Origin: Oceanobacillus sp. FSL K6-2867
Lineage (GTDB): Bacteria; Bacillota; Bacilli; Bacillales; Amphibacillaceae
Direction: 5' to 3'
Length of the DNA: 64,000 nt
Assembly: GCF_037963145.1 (NCBI RefSeq)
Contig: NZ_CP150144.1
Location: 248,001 to 312,000, forward strand
Each line of letters begins with the position of its first letter. Position 1 is the first letter of the stretch. The translations under genes and the position numbers were made by a program. The notes beneath the pieces were generated by a model. That model saw only the letters and a list, made by a program, of their open reading frames with translations. It had not been told where the DNA came from and searched no databases. Shown piece by piece: positions 1-8,389 of the stretch.

Positions 1-1156
1 ACTGTTCAAAAAAAGCAATATCCTTTATCCCATAATTTATCGAGTTTTCCTTAGTTACGTCATAGTTTTCTTTGGCAAAAAAATGCTCATAGCCAAAATT
101 ATCATAAATTTGTTTCCGATTCCAAAAGTCGGCATCGTTCCCATGAAAGGTGTATGCTTTATAACCAGAATGATCCTTCAGAATATTAGGCAGTGATTCA
201 AATTCATTTTCCGGACGGCGCACAAAAACGGACCCACTTGGAAGCGGATATAATCCAGTATCAATCATAAACTCTGCATCAGACGTCTTCCCTTGAGCAG
301 TCTGGTCATAAATATTGGAGAAATAAAAGCTGTCCTGGATAAGATTGTTCAAAAATGGTGTAATTTCTTCCCCATTTACTTTTTCATTTACAACAAAATT
401 CTGTGTGGATTCCATACTAATCATGATGACATTTTTTCCTTCTGCTATTCCAAAAAGTTCATTTTCCTTATTTTCTTCCTTCTTGAGATAACTGTTTACC
501 GCATCCGCATCAGCCTCATCAGAAAAAGCCTTTTCAATCGGTGCCATTGCTCCAAAGATCATATTGACTACCTGATAATTATATAATCCAAGCGATTGAA
601 CAAGACCTTCCCTATCATACGCCGTTTTGAATAAATATTGATTTTGCATCATGCCAATAATAATGGTAAGAACAATTATTCCAATGCTGGCAAGTCCGTA
701 TTTTCTTTTGTTTGGCATGTTAATTTGTCTTTTTCTTTTCGAAAATAATACAAACGCAACCACGAAAATGTCAATAAACAATAAAATATCAAACGGAGAA
801 AACAGTTCCAACGTACTAGCACCAAGTCCGCCAACATTATTTAATTGCAACAAAACAGAAACCGTTACAAAATCAATGTAAAAACGATAATAAAGTAAAT
901 TTGCATACAAAAGTCCTGTGATCAGAATATAAATAACCATTAAACCTAACGGGTGAACTCTTTTGCTGAATAGAAAACTGAATCCGATGAACAGCATGAG
1001 TGTTCCAACAGGACTGACGAACAGTAGAATGATATCCAGCCAGGACATGAACGACAGACTAAAACCAAACACCATGACAAGGACTGTTTTCAGCCACAGA
1101 AAAATGATTGTTGATGCTATTATATGATTAGACAATAATATTTTTATTTTGTGCAT
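1..1156 (-). CDS. Lipoteichoic acid synthase (LtaS-type sulfatase-fold enzyme), 3' part missing
   Basis: The reading frame begins at an ATG at 1156 and runs off the left edge, so only the N-terminal 385 or so residues are visible. The first 170 residues are hydrophobic, as in the membrane domain of LtaS. They are followed by the extracellular phosphatase-like domain, with metal-site context ISMESTQNF and the nucleophile motif GKTSDAEF (threonine), then HGNDADFWNR as in LtaS proteins. The family polymerises glycerol phosphate from phosphatidylglycerol onto a glycolipid outside the membrane. The start overlaps the upstream aminotransferase gene by 29 bases with a modest AAGGG ribosome site, so the two genes are probably co-transcribed. 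It could also be a primase-type paralogue (LtaP/YvgJ-like). The family call is firm, the exact role is not. Confidence 0.9.
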   Translation of the reverse strand, partial: MHKIKILLSNHIIASTIIFLWLKTVLVMVFGFSLSFMSWLDIILLFVSPVGTLMLFIGFSFLFSKRVHPLGLMVIYILITGLLYANLLYYRFYIDFVTVSVLLQLNNVGGLGASTLELFSPFDILLFIDIFVVAFVLFSKRKRQINMPNKRKYGLASIGIIVLTIIIGMMQNQYLFKTAYDREGLVQSLGLYNYQVVNMIFGAMAPIEKAFSDEADADAVNSYLKKEENKENELFGIAEGKNVIMISMESTQNFVVNEKVNGEEITPFLNNLIQDSFYFSNIYDQTAQGKTSDAEFMIDTGLYPLPSGSVFVRRPENEFESLPNILKDHSGYKAYTFHGNDADFWNRKQIYDNFGYEHFFAKENYDVTKENSINYGIKDIAFFEQ

Positions 1157-2762
1157 GACGATAGCCCTTTTCTTTAGAAAAATAACCAAATTGCTGCTTA
1201 ATAATTTCAATAGCTTTCCAAACTTTTGCGGGTTCTTGTTTTCCCATTAAAGCTATCTGGAACCAATTTCTTTTTACTAGATAACTGCTTTCATAGCTTA
1301 CGTGTACACCAAGTGTTTTTAACTGATCGCCAAAATCCTTTGATGCCATATTCTCTGGCAAGCTTACTGTTATGATTCCAGGTGAATATTCCCTCCCTCG
1401 AAGTACTGTCATACCTGAAGCTTTGAAAACACGGCAAATCTCCATAGCCAATTCCTCGCTTACTGGCTCGAGATTACGTAATGCTGCCTGTAACGCAGCA
1501 AGTCCATTGGATGAATGCGTGAAAGGTACACTTGCTGAAGCCTGATAAGTGCCAATATCCAAAATAGCCGGGATCTGTTTATTCGGAAAGATTTCCTCCT
1601 GGTGAAAAAGAATAGCAAGTCCAGGGTAAGACCCCAGCCCCTTCCCACTGACAGTGCTCGCCATATAAACCTCACTGAAGTCAACGGGAAAAATGCCAAC
1701 TGTACTGCATGCATCCAGACAAAGTTTTACATGATGTTTTTTACAGATTTCCTGCAAGTCTTTGAGGGGATATACATATCCAGTAGACGTATCACAATGA
1801 ACTGTCCAAAGCCAATGAATATCAGGGCTTCGCTCTAATACATTTTCAATTTCCTCCAGTTTAATAGCAGTATTCCATTCCTTTGTTATTCGCTCAAAAG
1901 AAAGTCCCCATCTGACTCCATGATCAATTAACCTTTCCCCGAATTCCCCATTGGCCAATATCAGCCCCCTTGAGCGGGTGTTGGACAAATGTGCTGCAAT
2001 CATTTCATTTGCTAGTGTTCCTGTACCCACTGCTATCTCGACATGCTTAGCATTAGTGAGCTGACAAAGTCCTTGTTGCACGTCATTCATAACCTTTTTA
2101 AAACTAGCAGAACGATGAGAAATTGCTGGCTTACCCCACGCTTTTTTCACATTTTCAGAAATTCCTACAGGGCCAGGGAGAAAATTGTGATAGAAGTTTT
2201 TCTCTTCCCTATGAATAAGTCTTTCGAAAAGCCTGGATGCTAATTCAAAGTTCTTTTTTGTTAAATACATGGGCTGATAGGGAGCTTTTTCTGTACCGAC
2301 AAGTGGACCAAATGCTTCAAAGCCGATATGCCTGTACAGTTTTGTTTGCCTTGTTGTTCCGGAGATTAAAGCCATGTTATATCCTTTTTCAAGACAATAG
2401 GATACAAGCTTTTCACATAACCCATAAAAAATACGTCCACCACGAAAAGCCGGTTTTATCGAAAGCAGTCTAATCTCACAGGGTATCGCTTTTTCAGGCA
2501 AATAGGTGTCAAGGTGGTCAAGCTTTTGATCAAGTGAAAAAGGTCGATTTCCTCTAACAGCAATCATCCCAATGATCTCATTATTTTTTTTGGCAATAAT
2601 ATATGTATTCTCGTCATTAAAACGGTCGACTAATTTCTTTTCATTATTTGCATTATGCTGTGGAATTTCCTCCACAAACGTTTCATAATTCAGCTGATGA
2701 ATTTGCTCTATTTCATCAGCATGCTCTGCAATTTTATATAAAGTCGGTGTTGGTTGTCTCAT
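1128..2762 (-). CDS. GNAT acetyltransferase - class V aminotransferase fusion protein
   Basis: The 544-residue protein has two domains. Residues 1-165 look like a GNAT N-acyltransferase (IRLLSIKPAFRGGRIFYGL as the CoA-binding region, then YRHIGFEAFGPLVG). Residues about 190-530 are a fold-type I PLP enzyme of the alanine-glyoxylate/serine-pyruvate aminotransferase group: LPGPVGISENV start, HRSASF at 216, GTGTLANEM near 246, the PLP-ring aspartate in LDACS near 350, and the Schiff-base lysine in SGKGLG at 374. It overlaps plsY upstream by four bases (ATGA) and the LTA synthase downstream, so it belongs to a lipid/envelope operon. Substrates are unknown. The fusion suggests transamination followed or preceded by N-acylation of the same amino compound, which is inference. 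Confidence 0.85.
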   Translation of the reverse strand: MRQPTPTLYKIAEHADEIEQIHQLNYETFVEEIPQHNANNEKKLVDRFNDENTYIIAKKNNEIIGMIAVRGNRPFSLDQKLDHLDTYLPEKAIPCEIRLLSIKPAFRGGRIFYGLCEKLVSYCLEKGYNMALISGTTRQTKLYRHIGFEAFGPLVGTEKAPYQPMYLTKKNFELASRLFERLIHREEKNFYHNFLPGPVGISENVKKAWGKPAISHRSASFKKVMNDVQQGLCQLTNAKHVEIAVGTGTLANEMIAAHLSNTRSRGLILANGEFGERLIDHGVRWGLSFERITKEWNTAIKLEEIENVLERSPDIHWLWTVHCDTSTGYVYPLKDLQEICKKHHVKLCLDACSTVGIFPVDFSEVYMASTVSGKGLGSYPGLAILFHQEEIFPNKQIPAILDIGTYQASASVPFTHSSNGLAALQAALRNLEPVSEELAMEICRVFKASGMTVLRGREYSPGIITVSLPENMASKDFGDQLKTLGVHVSYESSYLVKRNWFQIALMGKQEPAKVWKAIEIIKQQFGYFSKEKGYRHAQNKNIIV

Positions 2763-3319
2763 CTCGGATCCCCTTTTCTGTGTAGAAGTAAAACGATAAT
2801 CAGCATCATAAAAAATATTCCAGCAAGTATATATTCTGAAATGATTAACAATGTGATTGGAATAATGGCAAGGGCAGCTAGACCGGCTATTGTAAAGCTT
2901 CTTTTTAGAAACAAGCCTATTAATAAGATTACTCCGGCTGCAATCAATGTCAAAGGTGTAAGCACGAGAGCTGCCGCTAAATAGACAACGACGCCCTTAC
3001 CACCACGAAATTGTAGCTGTACTGGCCAGATATGTCCAATTAAAACAGCTAAAGCTACACAACCCAATAAGAAACCGCTGACAGTAAACACATAACCGGC
3101 TATGAGTAGTGGGATAATTGTTTTTAAAGCATCTATAATTACCGTATAAATAAAAGCACTCCGCCCCAATACCCTTCCTGCATTTCTAGCTCCGGCATTT
3201 TTGCTGCCAAGTTTTCTAATATCCTGACTAGAAGCTAGCTTACCCACATAGTACGCTCCATTCACACAACCGAATAAATAAGACAGGAATATCAATATAA
3301 AAGTAAACAGAGGTTTCAC
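2759..3319 (-). CDS. PlsY-family acyl-phosphate:glycerol-3-phosphate acyltransferase paralogue
   Basis: This is a 186-residue integral membrane protein with about five hydrophobic segments. It has the PlsY-family motifs in variant form: LGSKNAGARNAGRVLG near residue 37 (the canonical form has GSGNxGATN) and FRGGKGVVVYLA near residue 105. PlsY transfers a fatty acyl group from acyl phosphate to glycerol 3-phosphate in the first step of phospholipid synthesis. The altered first motif and the location beside an aminotransferase fusion and an LTA synthase suggest a specialised paralogue rather than the housekeeping enzyme. Its stop codon overlaps the next gene's start. The strain should have a canonical plsY elsewhere. 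Confidence 0.85.
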   Translation of the reverse strand: MKPLFTFILIFLSYLFGCVNGAYYVGKLASSQDIRKLGSKNAGARNAGRVLGRSAFIYTVIIDALKTIIPLLIAGYVFTVSGFLLGCVALAVLIGHIWPVQLQFRGGKGVVVYLAAALVLTPLTLIAAGVILLIGLFLKRSFTIAGLAALAIIPITLLIISEYILAGIFFMMLIIVLLLHRKGDPR

Positions 3320-3417
3320 CCCTTACTTTCCAGAATTCATACTATTTGCTATTTTATCATTTCCCCTAATGGGGTGAAAAGCTTTAATTATCTATGATTC
3401 GTTATTATTTTTTATAA

Positions 3418-4179
3418 TTAGATCAAAAAGCTAATATACACCCGAAGCATTGCGTCTCCGAAATAGTAGGCTATTAGTGCACCAACAACAATAAATGGGC
3501 CAAACGGAATAGGTTGCCTTCTTTTCACAACCTTAAACAACATAAGCACCATTCCGACAACTGCACCTAGAAGAGAAGCAAGAAAGAATGTAAGGATTAT
3601 TTTTTCAAAACCTAACACAATCCCTAACACACCGAATAGCTTCATATCCCCTGCCCCCATCCCACCCCGGGATAGAAGAATAATAATAAAAATTAGCCCT
3701 AATCCAGTTGCCGCACCTGTAATGGAAGACCACCAAGGCTCAATTGGCAGAATGATTCGCATGACAATAAATACAGGCAAGAAAAAAAGCAGAATTTTAT
3801 TAGGTATCAGCATATAGCTAAGATCAGCGACAAAAATAATCATCAGCATGGAAACTAATAGAATTGCCATAATTAGTTCTGCATGCATACCAAATCGGAT
3901 AAAACTAAGCGCAAATAATAAACCTGTCATTATTTCCCCCATCGGATAGATTAGGGAAATTTTACTGTTACAGCCACGGCATTTTCCGCTTTGCAGCAAG
4001 TAAGATATAACAGGAATGAGTTCGTACCAAGCAAGCTGTTTCCTGCAATTAGGGCAATACGAACGATCATTTATTTTGCTGAAAGATTGTTTAATTGGTA
4101 ACCGGAGGCCAGCCACATTGTAAAAAGAGCCAAATAGGACACCAAGTAAAAATAAAAGTATGAGTAGTAGTAAAATCAT
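3418..4179 (-). CDS. Type IV prepilin peptidase (ComC/PilD family, A24)
   Basis: The 253-residue polytopic membrane protein has the N-terminal zinc-binding methyltransferase-like loop (CPNC at about 44 and CRGC about 25 residues later). Both catalytic aspartate regions of A24 peptidases are present: DLSYMLIPNKI and GMGAGDMKLFGVLG. It cleaves and N-methylates prepilin-like proteins such as competence pseudopilins at the inner face of the membrane. No pilin or com genes are next to it, so it appears to be a stand-alone gene. The start at 4179 gives the expected hydrophobic N-terminus followed by GxxxGSFxNV-like sequence. Confidence 0.92.
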   Translation of the reverse strand: MILLLLILLFLLGVLFGSFYNVAGLRLPIKQSFSKINDRSYCPNCRKQLAWYELIPVISYLLQSGKCRGCNSKISLIYPMGEIMTGLLFALSFIRFGMHAELIMAILLVSMLMIIFVADLSYMLIPNKILLFFLPVFIVMRIILPIEPWWSSITGAATGLGLIFIIILLSRGGMGAGDMKLFGVLGIVLGFEKIILTFFLASLLGAVVGMVLMLFKVVKRRQPIPFGPFIVVGALIAYYFGDAMLRVYISFLI

Positions 4180-4366
4180 AGTGCAGCTCCTATTTTTAAT
4201 ATAGTAGAACGAGAATAATTACAGGGAAAATGTTATAATAATTATTTATTTCCAAATTTTTCATCAAACTAATCATTTAAACTATCTGTCCATTCATTGT
4301 AAAATGAAGTGAGTTCTATAGTCAGAACATTAAGTTTGTCTTGAAAAGGAGGTATTTTATATTTTT

Positions 4367-4438
4367 ATGTCGAATGGCAATTATCTAAACTTAATCCTGA
4401 ACAAATTGGGTGAAAAATTCAAAAAAAGGGGGAGCTGA
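4367..4438 (+). CDS. Possible 23-residue amphipathic peptide upstream of the RsbR-like gene
   Basis: A short ATG frame starts after a strong AAAGGAGG sequence, although the 14-base spacing is long. It ends in TGA three bases before the GTG start of the next gene. The peptide is basic and amphipathic (NYLNLILNKLGEKFKKRG). Its last codons contain the AGGGGGAG ribosome site of the downstream gene, so translation of the two would be coupled. It may be a leader peptide, a small membrane-active peptide or a chance frame. It is too short for coding statistics. Confidence 0.35.
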   Translation: MSNGNYLNLILNKLGEKFKKRGS

Positions 4439-4440
4439 AA

Positions 4441-5262
4441 GTGACAGCAAACTGTGGTATTGAAAACTATATTCTGAATAACAGAAAAGAATTTCATTCT
4501 TTGCTGTTATCTGAGGCAGGTAATGTTGCTAAAAAAATTAATGCTATTTTGCAAGCTGGAAATATTGATTTATTAAAGAATGCAGAGTCGATTGCCCACT
4601 TTGTTGTGGGAAACAAAAGAGAGGAACTCATTGCTTTTGCCAAAGAAGAAGGAGTTTCCTGGGCAAAACATTCCTTAACATTGTCATTTAAACTTGAATG
4701 GATTCATGCACTTAGACGGACTCTATGGATTCTTTTTCGTGAAAACAATCCATTAAATAATAATTCTAAATTCATTACCGACTTTTATGAACTCGAACAG
4801 AAAATTAATGATGGAATTGATGAATTTCTAAATAACTTTTTTATTAGCTACTCTAAGTACAAAGATGAGTTACTTACGGAACAGAAAAAAATAGTTGAGC
4901 ATCTATCCGTTCCGATCATACCAGTCAGCTCTTCTGTAGCGATATTGCCGATGATCGGCAGCTTTGATTCCTATCGTATGGATATTATTAAAGAAAAAAT
5001 ATTAAGCGAAATATCAAGGTTACGGATTGCAGTATTAATTATAGATCTTTCTGGAATACCTGAAATGAATGAATATACGATTTCTGATTTCCAAAAGGTG
5101 CTAAACGGAGTAATGTTGATGGGAGGTAAATCGATTCTCACAGGAGTAAGTCCTCAACTTGCTAATAAAATGGTTCAGTTAGGAATCGGCATCGAGAAAA
5201 ACTCAGAAATAAAAGGATCTTTACAACATGCTTTAAAGGATTATTTGATCGTAAATACATAG
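4441..5262 (+). CDS. RsbR-like stressosome co-antagonist with C-terminal STAS domain
   Basis: The 273-residue protein has an N-terminal helical, globin-like sensor region (about 1-145) and a C-terminal STAS domain (about 160-270: SSSVAILPMIG, VLIIDLSGIPEMN, KSILTGVSPQLANKMVQLGI). RsbR proteins and RsbS form the stressosome, which holds the kinase RsbT and controls sigma-B. In RsbS and RsbR the residue phosphorylated by RsbT lies in a D-S/T pair of the STAS domain. Here the aligned position is glutamate 211 (EMNEYT). A permanently negative residue there could mimic phosphorylation, which is inference. The GTG start is set by AGGGGGAG six bases upstream. No other sigma-B regulators are adjacent. 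Confidence 0.85.
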   Translation: MTANCGIENYILNNRKEFHSLLLSEAGNVAKKINAILQAGNIDLLKNAESIAHFVVGNKREELIAFAKEEGVSWAKHSLTLSFKLEWIHALRRTLWILFRENNPLNNNSKFITDFYELEQKINDGIDEFLNNFFISYSKYKDELLTEQKKIVEHLSVPIIPVSSSVAILPMIGSFDSYRMDIIKEKILSEISRLRIAVLIIDLSGIPEMNEYTISDFQKVLNGVMLMGGKSILTGVSPQLANKMVQLGIGIEKNSEIKGSLQHALKDYLIVNT

Positions 5263-5343
5263 TTAGTTTTTTGGTTTGTCTACTCTTCAACATTAATGCT
5301 ATGTCAAACATTATACGAGTAAATTTTTGTTTTATAAAATATT

Positions 5344-5391
5344 GATTTCGGTTTATTTAGCAGTAATGAGTACTCCAAATAAACCGAAATC
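5344..5391. repeat. 15-bp perfect inverted repeat, probable bidirectional transcription stop
   Basis: The arms GATTTCGGTTTATTT and its exact complement flank an 18-base loop between two convergent genes (the RsbR-like gene and ytkL). There is no clear run of T after either arm, so this may be a stem-loop terminator of the weaker type or an mRNA-stabilising hairpin. Confidence 0.55.
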
Positions 5392-5474
5392 TTCGGATTA
5401 TAATTAACCCCTCAATATGATTCTAGCTAGCGCTTTTTCAAGAATACACTGTTGTCAACGAAGCGCATTTTTTT

Positions 5475-6155
5475 CTATAATTCGATTATATCTCCTACAT
5501 TAAGTGCTCGTCCCTCACCAGTTTTCACTTGCGAAGCCCAAGCTTTTGGATCCTGTTCAATTACTGGAAAAGTATTATAGTGAACAGGCACTGAAACTTT
5601 TGCATTAATCCAGTCCGCAGCAACAAGTGCGTCTTCCGGACCCATTGTGAAATTATCACCTATTGGTATAAATGCAACATCTATAGAGTTCATTTCTCCA
5701 TACATTTTTAAATCTGTGAATAATGCAGTATCACCAACATGATAAATTGTTTTTCCTTCAATCGTCAATAATATTCCAGCTGGCATTCCACCGTAAATTA
5801 CAGTTCCGTCTTCTTCAGTATAAGAAGAACCATGAAAAGCCTGTGTGAATTTCACTTTGCCGAAATCAAATTCGCGTGCTCCTCCGATATGCATTGGGTG
5901 TGTAACCAGCCCTTTCGTACCTAGGTAAACTGCAAGCTCATTTGGAGCAACCACCAATGCATCATTTCTTTTGGCAATTTCAAACGTATCTCCTACATGA
6001 TCATTATGCCCATGCGTAAGCAAAATCACATCTGCTTTTACCGTGCTCGCATCAAGGTCACATGCCTCATTCCCTGAAATAAATGGATCAATTAAAATAG
6101 TATGACTATCTGTAACCACTTGTACTACAGAATGTCCATGATACGATACTTTCAC
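5475..6155 (-). CDS. ytkL: Metal-dependent hydrolase of the YtkL/UPF0173 metallo-beta-lactamase family
   Basis: The 226-residue protein has the metallo-beta-lactamase signature [12 protein letters not shown] near residue 45. Further metal ligands are supplied by YHVGDTALF and the C-terminal PVHYNTFP. Length and sequence fit the conserved YtkL family of the Bacillaceae, related to UlaG lactonases. The physiological substrate is not known. The start is GTG at 6155, preceded by AAGGAGAGG. The protein has no signal peptide and should be cytoplasmic. Confidence 0.9.
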   Translation of the reverse strand: MKVSYHGHSVVQVVTDSHTILIDPFISGNEACDLDASTVKADVILLTHGHNDHVGDTFEIAKRNDALVVAPNELAVYLGTKGLVTHPMHIGGAREFDFGKVKFTQAFHGSSYTEEDGTVIYGGMPAGILLTIEGKTIYHVGDTALFTDLKMYGEMNSIDVAFIPIGDNFTMGPEDALVAADWINAKVSVPVHYNTFPVIEQDPKAWASQVKTGEGRALNVGDIIEL

Positions 6156-6281
6156 ATATACCTCTCCTTTGTTTATTCATTTACTCTATGTATTCGACAA
6201 GAGCATCTATTTTCCCTTTACCCCTTTGGTACATATTTTACACCATTAGAAAAGAGCAGAATCCTCTGCTCTCCCTTGATG

Positions 6282-6947
6282 CTATTTCCCTAACTTCGCC
6301 TTCAAGGCAGCAAGCTCATCATCCACTTCATTGTTTGCTAATTCCTTGAATTCATCGTCTAACGTACGAGCAGATTGAGCTAAATCCTCTGACGTCTCAG
6401 CTTCTGCTTCATACTGCATAACCTTCTCTTCCATCCGTTCAAACCCACGCTTGGATTCGTCGTTTCCAATTGAAGACATTGTACGGTTCATTTTTGTTCT
6501 TGTTTTTGCGGATTCTGCACGTGCTTTTAATGTATCCTTTTTCAGTTTCATTTCTTGATATTCTTTTTTCATTTCGGTTAATTTTTCTTTTAATACTTCA
6601 ACATCTTTACTTGTACGTTCCCAGGATTCATTTAATGTTTTAAATGTTGCTTCATGTGCTTTTTTATCCTCAATAGCACGACGCGCCAAATCATCATTAT
6701 CTGCTTCAATCGCTTGTTCTGCTTGTTGCATCCGCTTTTCAATCATCGCTTCCGCATCATTGGCTTTGCGTTTTAGCATTTTTTCACTTGCAATTTGTTT
6801 AGCAACTGCGGCCTCAACTTCCTGAATATCTGCTGCCATGTCACGCATAAATTGATCAAGCATTTTTACCGGATCCTCAGCTTTGTCTAGCATGGCATTT
6901 AATTCTGAGCTTACTACTGTCTTGATTCGATTAAAGAATTTAAACAT
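6282..6947 (-). CDS. pspA: PspA/IM30-family membrane-stress protein
   Basis: The 221-residue protein is almost entirely alpha-helical coiled coil. It begins MFKFFNRIKTVVSSELNA and has DPVKMLDQFMRDM near residue 30, the typical PspA/IM30 N-terminal amphipathic helix and first hairpin. The family assembles into ESCRT-III-like rings or filaments on damaged membranes (B. subtilis PspA and LiaH). It has a strong ribosome site (AAGGAGGAATCCGC before ATG) and no partner genes next to it, so it appears monocistronic. Confidence 0.93.
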   Translation of the reverse strand: MFKFFNRIKTVVSSELNAMLDKAEDPVKMLDQFMRDMAADIQEVEAAVAKQIASEKMLKRKANDAEAMIEKRMQQAEQAIEADNDDLARRAIEDKKAHEATFKTLNESWERTSKDVEVLKEKLTEMKKEYQEMKLKKDTLKARAESAKTRTKMNRTMSSIGNDESKRGFERMEEKVMQYEAEAETSEDLAQSARTLDDEFKELANNEVDDELAALKAKLGK

Positions 6948-7153
6948 GCGGATTCCTCCTTTTAAATTTATACTTGTTACAACAATCTTATCATTTCTTC
7001 TAAGAAATTTGCATTCACTAGGTCAACAAAAGCAATGCTTTCGCACCTGGAGCCATTACCAACAATGCGTTCTATTTCCCCTTCTCTTTGTATTACGGGT
7101 AAAACGGTAAAAAGTTTCACCATCAAAAGAATTAATTTATAATTTTCCTTTAT

Positions 7154-7182
7154 TTGAAGACACATGAACACATTGCTATACT
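7154..7182 (+). promoter_or_regulatory. Sigma-A promoter of the M24 peptidase gene
   Basis: TTGAAG and TATACT are separated by 17 bases and lie 33 bases before the ATG. The ribosome site GAGGTG follows. Confidence 0.7.
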
Positions 7183-7214
7183 AAGAGTAGTCTATTTTTC
7201 GAGGTGAAACAAAA

Positions 7215-8312
7215 ATGAATGAACGATTAAGTAATTTATTAGCGGAGTTGAATAGTGCGGGAATTGATAGTGCCCTGATTACTTCAAAAGCAAATTTCTA
7301 TTATTTAAGCAATTATTATACCGATCCACATGAACGTTTAATTGGTGTATATGTTAGTGCTGAGCTAGATCCTGTGCTGATTGTGCCTAAAATGGAAGAG
7401 GAAGATGCTAAGGCTGCTGGATGGTCTAGTATAGTGATCAGCTATTATGATCACGAAGATCCATGGCAGCTATTTTCCGATTACTTGAATAAAAACAACA
7501 AGATTCCAAAATCAATGGCAATCGAGCATGATCACATCACATTGGAACGGTCACAGGCAATTAGCAAAATTTTACCGAACACCACAATTACAGATGCTAA
7601 AGAAATCATGGCTAACTTACGTGTTATTAAAAATAAAAAGGAATATACCTTACTAAAACAAGCTGCAGCACTCGCTGACTTCGGGATTGAAACTGGTGTA
7701 AAGGCAATTGCTGAAGGCGTGACTGAGCTTGAACTTGTTGCTAAAATAGAGTATGAGCTGAAAAAACAAGGTGTTCGAGAAATGTCGTTTACAACGATGG
7801 CACTTGCTGGAGCAAAAACAGCCTCTCCACACGGTACACCCGCATCTGCAAAGGTTACACCAGGAGATCTCATACTGTTTGACCTTGGTGTTATTTTTGA
7901 GGGCTATTGCTCCGATATTACAAGAACGGTTGCCTACAAATCAATTCGTGATGAGCAACGGAAAATTTATGAAACTGTGCTTGCTGCGGAACTGGATGCC
8001 ATCTCTGCTTCTAAAATAAATACGCAAGTCGGTAAAGTTGATCAAGCTGCAAGGGAAACAATTACAAAAGCCGGCTATGGTGATTATTTTACACATCGAA
8101 TTGGCCATGGACTTGGAATTGAAACACATGAACATCCATCCATGCACAGTAATAACCAGCTTACATTAAAGCCGGGAATGTGTTATACAATTGAACCTGG
8201 AATTTACGTCCCAAATTCTGGCGGTGTACGCATTGAAGATATGATCTTCATGACAGAAAAAGGACCAGATATCTTAACCACTTATCCAAAAGAGCTGCAA
8301 ATTATCGAATAA
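7215..8312 (+). CDS. M24B metallopeptidase, Xaa-Pro dipeptidase type
   Basis: The 365-residue protein has the creatinase-like N-terminal domain (about 1-130) and the pita-bread catalytic domain. All five dinuclear metal ligands are present: D in LILFDLGV, D in GYCSDITRT, H in GHGLGIETHEHP, E in TIEPGIYVP and E in GVRIEDM. It should cleave X-Pro dipeptides in the cytoplasm (PepQ/YkvY group). It has its own sigma-A promoter and a terminator directly after the stop, so it is a single-gene unit facing ald. Confidence 0.9.
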   Translation: MNERLSNLLAELNSAGIDSALITSKANFYYLSNYYTDPHERLIGVYVSAELDPVLIVPKMEEEDAKAAGWSSIVISYYDHEDPWQLFSDYLNKNNKIPKSMAIEHDHITLERSQAISKILPNTTITDAKEIMANLRVIKNKKEYTLLKQAAALADFGIETGVKAIAEGVTELELVAKIEYELKKQGVREMSFTTMALAGAKTASPHGTPASAKVTPGDLILFDLGVIFEGYCSDITRTVAYKSIRDEQRKIYETVLAAELDAISASKINTQVGKVDQAARETITKAGYGDYFTHRIGHGLGIETHEHPSMHSNNQLTLKPGMCYTIEPGIYVPNSGGVRIEDMIFMTEKGPDILTTYPKELQIIE

Positions 8313-8314
8313 AG

Positions 8315-8349
8315 AAAACGACCTTTCTGTTCAGAAAGGTCGTTTTTTT
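8315..8349. terminator. Bidirectional intrinsic terminator between the M24 peptidase gene and ald
   Basis: The arms AAAACGACCTTTCTG and CAGAAAGGTCGTTTT have a two-base loop and a following T run. It serves both converging genes. Confidence 0.85.
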
Positions 8350-8389
8350 CTTCTTTGCAAAGTTGAATTTCATAATTACGCTCAAGAGA

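Noticed and set aside
293..881. Plus-strand frames over the LTA synthase region
   Set aside because: They are shadows; the minus-strand frame carries the family motifs without interruption.
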